DNA of 64,000 nucleotides from Fredricksoniimonas sp964643325. Its GTDB lineage: Bacteria; Omnitrophota; Gorgyraeia; Zapsychrales; Fredricksoniimonadaceae. The stretch spans positions 39,181 to 103,180 of the forward strand of contig CAZXSE010000004.1 of assembly GCA_964643325.1 (NCBI GenBank), in the 5' to 3' direction. Positions 17,077 through 23,996 of this stretch are shown here, in pieces. The stretch's first letter is position 1. Each line of letters starts with the position of its first letter. The position numbers were made by a program, and so were the translations under genes. The notes beneath the pieces were generated by a model. The model saw only the letters and a program-made list of their open reading frames with translations. It did not search any database and had not been told where the DNA came from.

Positions 17077-18311
17077 TGTTCCGTTCATTCAGGCACCGCA
17101 ATTTCCGTCTTTTCTTCATTGGCCAGAGCTTGTCGCTGGTCGGCACGTGGATGCAGATCGTGGCCGTCAGCTGGCTGGCCTATCGTCTTACGAATTCCGC
17201 ATTTCTTCTCGGATGTGTTGCTTTTGCTTCACAGATCCCGAGTCTTTTCTTGGCGCCGCTCGCCGGTGTGGTGGCGGACCGCTATGACCGGCGCAAGCTC
17301 CTGATCGCGGCCGAGGCCCTGTTCATGATACAGGCGATGGCGCTGGCATGGCTTGTCATCACGAATATGGTCACCATTGGGCACATTCTGTGGTTGAGCT
17401 TCTTTTTCGGGGTCATTGCCGCGGTCGAGATGACCGTACGCCAGTCTTTTCTTGTTGAGCTTGTAGACGGAAGGGAAGACCTGCCCAATGCGATCGCTCT
17501 CAATTCCCTGATGTTCAATGCGTCGCGCCTTCTTGGTCCGGCCATTGCAGGCGTTCTCATTGCTTCTTTTGGCGAAGGGGCTTGCCTGCTGGTCAATGCC
17601 GGCTCCTATATTGCGGTCATTGGCGTCCTGTATGCCATGCGCACGGCACGCCCTGTGGCATCTACGCTACCGCCGCTATCGCATATAGGCCGTGAATTGA
17701 AAGAAGGGGTCCGGTATGCTTTTGGCTTTCTGCCGATACGGCTTCTGTTGCTGGCGATCGCCCTGTTCAGCGTTGTCGGTGCAGTTCTCCAGACGCTGTT
17801 GCCTGTTATTGTTAAAGAAACTTTTCATAGCGGACCACGGATGTTCGGATCTCTGTTGACGATCTCAGGGATGGGTGCCGTGCTTGGCACGTTGTATATG
17901 GCGCAACAACGCTCGGTCCGCGGCCTGGTGGAAAAGATCGCGGGATCGTTCGTTATGATGGGACTCGGCTTGCTTGCTTTTGGCCTGACAGATTCTTTTG
18001 GGGTCGGGGCTGCGTGCGCGTTCTTTATCGGACTTGCCATGATGTTCGGTATCGGGGGAGGGAACATGATCATGCAAACAGTCCTTGAAGACGACAAACG
18101 CGGGCGAGTGATGAGCCTGTACGCGGTCGCCATCATGGGAACAGCTCCGCTGGGCAGCATTGGCGCCGGGGCTTTGGCCGCGGAATTCGGGCCGGGTGCT
18201 GTGCTGTGCGCCGGAGGCATCATTTCATTGATCGGAGCCCTTCTGTTCTGGAAAAAGCTCGCGCGTTTTCATCTGAAGGCCGCGGCCCTTGATGTCGCCA
18301 AGGGCCATTGA
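17076..18311 (+). CDS. MFS transporter (MFS_3 / EntS-like)
   Basis: 411-residue major facilitator with 12 predicted membrane helices. The N-terminal RNFRLFFIGQSLSLVGTWMQ and the loop 2-3 signature GVVADRYDRRKLL are characteristic of the MFS_3/EntS-like exporters. Its ATG shares one base with the RND stop (TAATG), making it the last gene of the marR-tolC-RND-MFS operon. Having both an RND and an MFS pump under one regulator suggests that the inner-membrane MFS feeds substrate to the periplasm or exports a different compound. Confidence 0.88.
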   Translation: MFRSFRHRNFRLFFIGQSLSLVGTWMQIVAVSWLAYRLTNSAFLLGCVAFASQIPSLFLAPLAGVVADRYDRRKLLIAAEALFMIQAMALAWLVITNMVTIGHILWLSFFFGVIAAVEMTVRQSFLVELVDGREDLPNAIALNSLMFNASRLLGPAIAGVLIASFGEGACLLVNAGSYIAVIGVLYAMRTARPVASTLPPLSHIGRELKEGVRYAFGFLPIRLLLLAIALFSVVGAVLQTLLPVIVKETFHSGPRMFGSLLTISGMGAVLGTLYMAQQRSVRGLVEKIAGSFVMMGLGLLAFGLTDSFGVGAACAFFIGLAMMFGIGGGNMIMQTVLEDDKRGRVMSLYAVAIMGTAPLGSIGAGALAAEFGPGAVLCAGGIISLIGALLFWKKLARFHLKAAALDVAKGH

Positions 18312-18324
18312 CGGACCATGGACT

Positions 18325-18353
18325 TTGACACAAGCGCCGCAAGCGATTAGAAT
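18325..18353 (+). promoter_or_regulatory. Promoter upstream of trmD
   Basis: TTGACA (18325-18330), 17-base spacer and TAGAAT (18348-18353) make a near-consensus sigma-70 promoter 21 bases before the trmD ATG. It separates the trmD-rplS-rnhB unit from the export operon. Confidence 0.7.
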
Positions 18354-18374
18354 GACCGAACGCGAGGATACCCT

Positions 18375-19052
18375 ATGATCAGGTTTGACATCATCACGAT
18401 ATTTCCGGGAATGTTCGCCCCCGTGTTGAATGATTCCATTATGAAGCGTGCCCGGGAAAAGAAAAAAGTTGTTTTCAATGTCCATGACCTTCGTGATCAC
18501 ACCAAGGACCCTCATCGGAAGGTCGATGACCGTCCTTTTGGCGGCGGGCCGGGCATGGTCATGACCCCTCAGCCTTTGATCGACGCGGTCCGCAGGATCA
18601 AGGGGCGCCGCAAGGCCAGGGTCATTTATATGTGCCCGGGCGGAACGACCTTGACGCAGGAGAAGGCCAGGGAGCTTGCGCGCGAAAAGAACATCATCCT
18701 GATCTGTGGTCATTATGAGGGCATCGACGAACGCGTACGCGAGGCCGTGGTGGATGAAAGCATCTCGATCGGCGACTACGTGCTGACCGGCGGGGAAGTG
18801 CCGGCCATGGTGGTTGTTGACGCGATCACGCGGCTTATTCCCGGCGTCCTGGGCAAGGAGGCGTCGCTGGCGGATGAATCTTTTGAGAATGGATTGCTGG
18901 AATACCCCCAGTACACACGTCCCGCAAATTTTTGTGGCAAAAAAGTACCTGCTGTGTTATTATCCGGCGATCATCAGGCCGTAAAAAAGTGGCGGACGGC
19001 GCAGGCACAGGAGCGCACGAAGAAATTCCGCCCCGATCTGATCGCAACATAA
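18375..19052 (+). CDS. trmD: TrmD, tRNA (guanine-37-N1)-methyltransferase
   Basis: SPOUT-class (trefoil knot) SAM-dependent enzyme that methylates G37 of tRNAs to prevent frameshifting. The N-terminal MIRFDIITIFPGMF, GGGPGMVMTPQPLIDA, the knot motifs CGHYEGIDERV and SIGDYVLTGGEVPAMV, and the C-terminal LEYPQYTRP and LLSGDH blocks are all present. At 225 residues it is on the short side but complete. The usual rpsP-rimM partners upstream are missing; rplS follows. Confidence 0.97.
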   Translation: MIRFDIITIFPGMFAPVLNDSIMKRAREKKKVVFNVHDLRDHTKDPHRKVDDRPFGGGPGMVMTPQPLIDAVRRIKGRRKARVIYMCPGGTTLTQEKARELAREKNIILICGHYEGIDERVREAVVDESISIGDYVLTGGEVPAMVVVDAITRLIPGVLGKEASLADESFENGLLEYPQYTRPANFCGKKVPAVLLSGDHQAVKKWRTAQAQERTKKFRPDLIAT

Positions 19053-19098
19053 GGAAGCTTCCGTCAGCCCGTAGAGCTGTTGCGGTGCAACGGAAGTT
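19053..19098 (+). promoter_or_regulatory. Stem-loop in the rplS leader
   Basis: Between trmD and rplS, CTTCCGT (19058-19064) can pair with ACGGAAG (19090-19096) around an inner GTTGC-GGT-GCAAC hairpin; the two share a few bases, so they may be alternatives. A short T-run follows. It could be an L19 autoregulatory leader or a weak attenuator; no further evidence. Confidence 0.35.
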
Positions 19099-19140
19099 TT
19101 CAGGTTTTTGCGAAAGAAAAATCCAAACAGGAGAAGTTGT

Positions 19141-19551
19141 ATGGCAGGCCGTTTAGCAAAACTCGATATGATCATCAACAAGCAACTGCGCAAGGATATC
19201 CCGGATTTCAACGTCGGAGATACCGTCAAGATGAAGATCAAGGTCCAGGAGGCGGACAAGATCCGCCTGCATTCCTGGGAAGGCATCGTGATCTCGCGCA
19301 CGGGCCGCGGTAATACCGAAGCTTTTACGGTGCGCAAGATGTCGTTCGGCGAGGGCGTCGAGAAAAAGTTCCCGCTCCATTCACCGGTCATTGCGAGCCT
19401 GAAGGTCGTCAGCCGCGGCAATGTCAAGCGCGCCAAGCTGTTCTACCTGCGCGACAAGATGGGCAAGGGCGCGCGCGTTGAGACGAATGCGGTTTCCGAT
19501 GCCGATCAGGCGGCCCAGGTCGCGGCGTCGGCTGCGGCAGCCACCGCGTAA
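19141..19551 (+). CDS. rplS: Ribosomal protein L19
   Basis: Large-subunit protein at the 30S-50S interface. 136 residues; conserved IPDFNVGDTVKMKIKVQE, SWEGIVISRTGRG, FTVRKMSFGEGVEKKFPLHSP and RGNVKRAKLFYLRD. I chose the ATG at 19141 with AGGAGA eight bases upstream; an earlier in-frame ATG at 19108 would add 11 basic residues not seen in L19. The C-terminus carries an Ala-rich tail of about 20 residues (SDADQAAQVAASAAAATA) beyond the usual family end. Confidence 0.97.
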   Translation: MAGRLAKLDMIINKQLRKDIPDFNVGDTVKMKIKVQEADKIRLHSWEGIVISRTGRGNTEAFTVRKMSFGEGVEKKFPLHSPVIASLKVVSRGNVKRAKLFYLRDKMGKGARVETNAVSDADQAAQVAASAAAATA

Positions 19552-20169
19552 GTGTTGAGCGTCCGGGAATTGATCGAGTTTGATAAAGCGAAAGCCAATG
19601 GCTTTCGCTTTCTTTTTGGCGTCGATGAAGCGGGGCGGGGGCCTTTGGCCGGGCCTGTGGTGGCCGCGGCCGTCCTTGTGCAGGAGACGGACTTTGTCAG
19701 CCGCATCGGTGATTCCAAAGTTTTGAGCGCGGCCCAGCGCGCAAAGGCGTTCGCCGAGATCCAGGAGCGCGCCATGACGGGTGTCGGCATCGTTGATGAG
19801 AAGGTCATCGACCGGATCAATATCCTGCGCGCCTCCCATCTGGCCATGACCCTGGCGGTCAAGGACCTGGCCGGCCGCATGAATGTGAACGCCAGGGATG
19901 TCCTGGTCCTTGTTGACGGCAATTCCTATCAGGGAGATATTCCTTACAAAGTGGCATGCGTGGTCAAGGGCGACGCGAAGAGTTTTGCCATTGCCTGCGC
20001 GAGCATTATTGCGAAAGTGATGCGCGATCGCATCATGGAAGATTATGACAAGGTCTATCCCGAGTATGGCTTTGCCGGGCATAAAGGTTATCCGACCGAG
20101 GCGCATCGCCAGGCGATCAAAGCGCATGGCCTCTCGCCGATACATAGAAAAACATTCAGGGTTAGTTAA
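19552..20169 (+). CDS. rnhB: Ribonuclease HII
   Basis: Endonuclease that cuts RNA in RNA/DNA hybrids and removes misincorporated ribonucleotides. Catalytic DEAGRGPLAGPVVAAAV near the N-terminus, IGDSKVLSA, SIIAKVMRDR and the C-terminal YPEYGFAGHKGYPT...H block. The GTG start directly follows the rplS stop with no gap, the usual rplS-rnhB order. 205 residues, full length. Confidence 0.95.
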   Translation: MLSVRELIEFDKAKANGFRFLFGVDEAGRGPLAGPVVAAAVLVQETDFVSRIGDSKVLSAAQRAKAFAEIQERAMTGVGIVDEKVIDRINILRASHLAMTLAVKDLAGRMNVNARDVLVLVDGNSYQGDIPYKVACVVKGDAKSFAIACASIIAKVMRDRIMEDYDKVYPEYGFAGHKGYPTEAHRQAIKAHGLSPIHRKTFRVS

Positions 20170-20224
20170 GCCCGCGCTTGGCGAGTGAAATTCTTTGCGC
20201 GGCATTAGATGAATTTTTCGGGCA

Positions 20225-20324
20225 NNNNNNNNNNNNNNNNNNNNNNNNNNNNNNNNNNNNNNNNNNNNNNNNNNNNNNNNNNNNNNNNNNNNNNNNNNNN
20301 NNNNNNNNNNNNNNNNNNNNNNNN
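20225..20324. other. Assembly gap (100 N)
   Basis: Exactly 100 unknown bases, the conventional placeholder for a scaffold gap of unknown size. The 55 bases before it (20170-20224) hold no recognisable gene. Sequence on either side may not be truly adjacent, and a gene could be missing. Confidence 0.98.
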
Positions 20325-20333
20325 GGAGTTCTT

Positions 20334-20693
20334 ATGCGATCTCATCAATTAGGCAAAGATGGCGAAGCGTTCGCCCGGGATTTTCTCGCCCGGCAGGGGT
20401 ATGCCTTGCTTCAGGCCAATTATCGCGGTAAGTCGGGGGAGATCGATCTGGTGGCCAAAGAGGGCGGTGTTATTTGCTTCATTGAGGTCAAGACACGCCA
20501 GCAGGACGGGTGGGATGCGTTCGAGGCGGTTGATAAGCGCAAACAGTACAAGATCAGGCGCACGGCCCAGCAGTATCTGATCGAGAATTTCGGCACGGAA
20601 GATGTCGCGGCCAGGTTCGATGTCCTGGGGGTCCATTCGGGTCCGGACGGCCAATTGTCCGGAGAGCTCTTGAAAGACGCTTTCGGCATTTGA
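20334..20693 (+). CDS. YraN family (UPF0102) predicted nuclease
   Basis: 119-residue Holliday-junction-resolvase-like fold. The core GKDGEAFARDFLARQGYALLQ, the catalytic D-x(n)-ExK pattern (GEIDLVAKEGGVICFIEVKTR) and the VDKRKQYKIRRTAQQYL helix are characteristic. A GGAG ribosome-binding site (20325-20328), the first bases after the N gap, supports the ATG at 20334. YraN often follows rnhB, so the gap may hide little. Biochemical role is uncertain. Confidence 0.9.
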   Translation: MRSHQLGKDGEAFARDFLARQGYALLQANYRGKSGEIDLVAKEGGVICFIEVKTRQQDGWDAFEAVDKRKQYKIRRTAQQYLIENFGTEDVAARFDVLGVHSGPDGQLSGELLKDAFGI

Positions 20694-20714
20694 ATAAAGA
20701 AATCAATCTTATTA

Positions 20715-20743
20715 TTGCAAAAATATTCTTATTTCGTTACTAT
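20715..20743 (+). promoter_or_regulatory. Promoter upstream of fchA-like gene
   Basis: The 133-base spacer 20694-20826 is strikingly AT-rich. It contains TTGCAA (20715-20720), a 17-base gap and TACTAT (20738-20743), a plausible sigma-70 promoter for the folate genes. No other signal is evident in the spacer. Confidence 0.5.
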
Positions 20744-20826
20744 ACATTTAATCCAATCATATAGAAAAAGTTCAGGCGTTCTCGGAAATATCCTTAAACC
20801 TATCTTTCTTCTAATCCGTACACAAA

Positions 20827-21315
20827 ATGATCTCCTATAACGACCACACATTGGCGCAATATCTGGAAAAACTCTCTTTGCGCGAGCCTGTGCCCGGCGG
20901 CGGTTCGGCCGCGGCTGTTTCAGGGGCCATGGGCGCGGCTCTTATTGCCATGCCGGCGCGTTATTCGCTGGGCAAGGGCAAGGCCGCGGATATCGAGCAG
21001 AAGATCGCGGCCATTATTGTCGAGGCTGACGCGGCACGCCTGACTTTCCTGGACCTTGCCGGGATGGACGCCCAGGCGTATCTGGATGTGACGCGCACGC
21101 GAAAGAGCGGCGACAAGGCGGCCCATGAAGAGGCGCAGCAGCGGGCCTCGCAGGTGCCGCGCGATGTTGTTGCCTTGTGCAAGAAGTGCCTGGCCTTGAC
21201 GCCTTATCTTTATCAGGAAGGCAATCCGCATCTTTTAAGCGATGTGAAAGCCGCGGAAGCGTTCCTTAAGTCTGCGATCGATGCGGCCAACCATATGCAA
21301 GAGGCGAACGCATGA
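20827..21315 (+). CDS. fchA: Cyclodeaminase/cyclohydrolase family protein (FchA type, methenyl-THF cyclohydrolase)
   Basis: 162 residues of the FTCD C-terminal/FchA family, which hydrolyses 5,10-methenyl-THF to 10-formyl-THF or deaminates formimino-THF. The signature LREPVPGGGSAAAVSGAMGAALIAM is intact, as is the late GNPHLLSDVKAAE block. It is somewhat shorter than typical FchA at the C-terminus. It overlaps folD by 4 bases. Because the neighbouring FolD has lost its cyclohydrolase lysine, the cyclohydrolase role is the more likely one here (inference). Confidence 0.82.
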   Translation: MISYNDHTLAQYLEKLSLREPVPGGGSAAAVSGAMGAALIAMPARYSLGKGKAADIEQKIAAIIVEADAARLTFLDLAGMDAQAYLDVTRTRKSGDKAAHEEAQQRASQVPRDVVALCKKCLALTPYLYQEGNPHLLSDVKAAEAFLKSAIDAANHMQEANA

Positions 21316-22178
21316 GCGCCACGATCCTTGACGGAAAAGTCTTTGCCCAGAAAATGACCGCGCAGCTGAAGGCTGAGGTGGACGGGCTGAAGGCCGCAAC
21401 AGGGACCACGCCCCGTTTCGTGAACATCGTCATTGGCGACGATGCGGGCGCGGCGTCGTACGGAAGGTCGCAGAAGCGCGCGGCCGAGGCGATCGGCATT
21501 GATTATCAGTTCGCGCGATTGCCGCAGCATGTGACGCAAGAAGAACTGCTGGAGAGGATCAGGGACCTTAACGGAGATGCAGGCGTTCACGGTGTCATGC
21601 TCCATAAACCTGTTCCCGCAGGCATTGATTTTCAGCAGGCGGTCAATGCGATCGCTCCCGAGAAGGATCTCGAAGGCATGGGCGAGGGGAACCTGGGAAG
21701 GCTTTTCCTGGGAAAGACAAAGATCATTCCCTGCACGCCGGCATCGGCCATGGCGCTTTTGGCGCTCAGCGGCATTGACCTCACGGGAAAGAACGCGGTC
21801 ATTGTCGGCCGCAGCGAGATCGTCGGCAAGCCCATGATGTTCCTGCTCCTGGAAAAGAACGCGACCGTCACGGTATGCCACAGCGGCACCAGCCGCGCCG
21901 GGCGGCTGGAAGCCGAGGTCCGCCGGGCGGAAGTCCTGGTGGTTGCCATGGGCAGGCCTCATTTTATCAAGGGCTCCTGGGTCAGGGACGGCGCCGTGGT
22001 CATCGATGTGGGCATCAATGATGTCAACGGAAAGATCACCGGGGATGTGGAATTTGATGCCGCCGTCGAGCACGCCTCGTTCATTACACCGGTCCCCGGA
22101 GGGGTCGGCCCTGTCACCGCCGTGATGCTGATGAAGAACGGCATAGAAACATTCAAATCGCAAACAGGAAGATCATGA
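21312..22178 (+). CDS. folD: FolD-family methylene-THF dehydrogenase with substituted cyclohydrolase site
   Basis: 288-residue NAD(P)-linked 5,10-methylene-THF dehydrogenase. The C-terminal Rossmann part is canonical (GKNAVIVGRSEIVGKPM, the ITPVPGGVGPVTAVMLMKN end). The N-terminal catalytic part is not: aligned with E. coli FolD numbering, Tyr50 is kept but Lys54 is Gln (codon 21471-21473), Gln98 is His and Asp121 is Glu (EKDLEG for EKDVDG). Lys54 is essential for cyclohydrolase activity in studied homologues. The enzyme is therefore probably a monofunctional dehydrogenase working with the upstream FchA-type protein. Confidence 0.9.
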   Translation: MSATILDGKVFAQKMTAQLKAEVDGLKAATGTTPRFVNIVIGDDAGAASYGRSQKRAAEAIGIDYQFARLPQHVTQEELLERIRDLNGDAGVHGVMLHKPVPAGIDFQQAVNAIAPEKDLEGMGEGNLGRLFLGKTKIIPCTPASAMALLALSGIDLTGKNAVIVGRSEIVGKPMMFLLLEKNATVTVCHSGTSRAGRLEAEVRRAEVLVVAMGRPHFIKGSWVRDGAVVIDVGINDVNGKITGDVEFDAAVEHASFITPVPGGVGPVTAVMLMKNGIETFKSQTGRS

Positions 22179-23026
22179 AGCATATTGTTGTCATCGGCCA
22201 GTCGCCGGCGGCTTATGCCTTTGTTAAGGACGCGCTCGAGCGCGATCCTGAGGCGCAGGTAACGCTCATCAGCTGCGACGGGGCGTTGCCGTACGATCAC
22301 GCGCGCCTGCCGGGGTTGATCGACCGCAGCGTCAAAGAAAGCGATATATTTTGCGCTCCTCAGGATTTTTACGCCCAGGACCGGATCAAGGTCATCCTCG
22401 ACAAGGAGATCTCGCGGGTCAATGCTGACCGCCACCGGGTCTTTCTGGCGGAAAAGGTCCAGGTGGCGTTCGATGAGATCACGATCATTGACGCGCCGCA
22501 GGTAAAATTACCCCCGTTAAAAGGGATCCGCCGCAAGGGTGTGTTCCATCTGGTCCGCCTGGCAGCGGTGAAGGATCTGATCAAGTACCTGACTTTTACG
22601 GAAACAGCGTTGGTGGAGCCTTTGGGTTTTGCCGGCATCAGGGCCGTGCTGGCGCTTAAGGCCGCGGGCAAGGATGTGATCGCCCTCGTGCGGCAGGAGG
22701 CATTATTGCCAGGCATCCTCTCGCCGGAGCGTTCCCAAATGCTTGTTCGGGCGCTGGAGGGCCGCGGGGTGCGTGTGATATTTTCCGGCGGCGGTGTCGA
22801 GGATGTGATCGGCGAGGTCGAGGTCAAGGCCGTGCGCCTGAAGTCGGGCAAGGTCGTGGCATGCGAGATGTTCGTCACCGAGGATGTGACCTTTGACATG
22901 AGTTTCTTGACGGATGGGGCGCCGGAGGCCGTGATGGGTGCTGCCGGGCCGCAACCGCATGATATGCTCGACGAGATCCTTGATCCGGCAGAGCTTGTAT
23001 TGGAAACCCCCGAGGCTGCGACTTAA
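22175..23026 (+). CDS. Oxidoreductase-like protein related to FAD pyridine-nucleotide oxidoreductases, degenerate
   Basis: 283 residues with an N-terminal beta-alpha-beta start (HIVVIGQSPAAYAFVK) and a YDHARLPGLID stretch that recall the FAD-binding half of nitrite-reductase/rubredoxin-reductase-like flavoproteins, and a second Rossmann-like part from ~residue 150 (VEPLGFAGIRAVLALKAAGKDVIAL). The classical GxGxxG is GxSxxA, the second motif lacks its glycines, and the usual late GD motif that contacts FAD is missing. It may be a non-catalytic or alternative-cofactor derivative. It overlaps folD by 4 bases, hinting at a redox role in one-carbon metabolism; function unknown. Confidence 0.6.
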   Translation: MKHIVVIGQSPAAYAFVKDALERDPEAQVTLISCDGALPYDHARLPGLIDRSVKESDIFCAPQDFYAQDRIKVILDKEISRVNADRHRVFLAEKVQVAFDEITIIDAPQVKLPPLKGIRRKGVFHLVRLAAVKDLIKYLTFTETALVEPLGFAGIRAVLALKAAGKDVIALVRQEALLPGILSPERSQMLVRALEGRGVRVIFSGGGVEDVIGEVEVKAVRLKSGKVVACEMFVTEDVTFDMSFLTDGAPEAVMGAAGPQPHDMLDEILDPAELVLETPEAAT

Positions 23027-23995
23027 ATGGCGCGGTTGTTGATCGCTCTCTTTTTCCTCCTTCCTGTTACGGCATTCGCCGCCGATCCCATGGATGCGCG
23101 GACAGCCGCGCAGTATTATGCCGCAGGCCATGCGCATCAGCAAAAAGGCAATTTTCTTCAGGCGCGCCTTCTGTATGAGAGGGCCGAGGTCTTTGCGCCT
23201 GATAATGCCGACCTGCACAACGACATGGGGCTGGTCTTCGAGGCCCTGGGGCAGGCGGATGAGGCCCAGAAGCATTACATGAAAGCGATCGAGCTCGACC
23301 ATAAATGCCTTCCGGCGTACAGCAATCTCGGATATTTTTATAAGACCAGGGGCGATCTCAAGATGGCGGCCGTTTATTTTGAACAGCGCGTGGCTTTTGG
23401 CGATCCCCGCGACCCGTGGACGCTGCAGGCGCAGGCCGAACTCGAAAGCATCATCGGAACTTCGCCGGAACTCGTCCGGAAGAAGCTCTTGCGTGAGCAA
23501 AGGTCCCTGGAGAACGCCACGGCCCTTCATCAGCAGGAAGCGGCGCTGGCCGAACACCGTGAAAGGATCGTTAGCGCGGCCATGGAGCAGCAGCACGTTC
23601 TTGATCTCTTCGATCAGGGGCGGCTGGTGGTCGTGAGGCGTGATGGCGATGCCCAGGATCGCGGCCTTGTGCTCGAGGCCCTGGCATATCTTTACAAGGC
23701 CCGGGGCGATTCGGCAAAAGCCGCCGCGTATTTTGAACAGCGCATCGCCCTTGGGAACGCGCATGATCCCTGGATGCTCAAGGCGCAGGCCGAACTGGAT
23801 GAGATCCGTCGTTCTTCGCCGGAGCTGATGCAGGAAAAGATCAGGATCGACCAGAAATTGCTCGAGAACGCCATGGTCCTGCGCAGCAAAGAAGCCCAGC
23901 GTGCCGCTCAGGAGACCAGTCTTGACCTGTATGACAAGGACCTGTTGATCAAATCCCTGGGCGGCCCGGTAGAGATCCCTTCGGCGGGACAATAG
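23027..23995 (+). CDS. Exported TPR-repeat protein with internal duplication
   Basis: 322 residues with a signal peptide (LLIALFFLLPVTAFA, cleavage ~18-19), then TPR units (AAQYYAAGHAHQQKGNFLQARLLYERA; DLHNDMGLVFEALGQADEAQKHY; AYSNLGYFYKTRGDLKMAAVYFEQR). A block of about 60 residues beginning YFEQRVAFGDPRDPWTLQAQA is repeated near the C-terminus as YFEQRIALGNAHDPWMLKAQA, each followed by a SPELxxxK helix and an E/Q-rich helix. The start abuts the previous stop. Probably a periplasmic scaffold; partner unknown. Confidence 0.75.
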   Translation: MARLLIALFFLLPVTAFAADPMDARTAAQYYAAGHAHQQKGNFLQARLLYERAEVFAPDNADLHNDMGLVFEALGQADEAQKHYMKAIELDHKCLPAYSNLGYFYKTRGDLKMAAVYFEQRVAFGDPRDPWTLQAQAELESIIGTSPELVRKKLLREQRSLENATALHQQEAALAEHRERIVSAAMEQQHVLDLFDQGRLVVVRRDGDAQDRGLVLEALAYLYKARGDSAKAAAYFEQRIALGNAHDPWMLKAQAELDEIRRSSPELMQEKIRIDQKLLENAMVLRSKEAQRAAQETSLDLYDKDLLIKSLGGPVEIPSAGQ

Positions 23996-23996
23996 C

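Noticed and set aside
20178..20333. Reading frame continuing through the N gap into the YraN gene
   Set aside because: The frame is only open because unknown codons cannot be stops. The true YraN start with GGAG lies after the gap.
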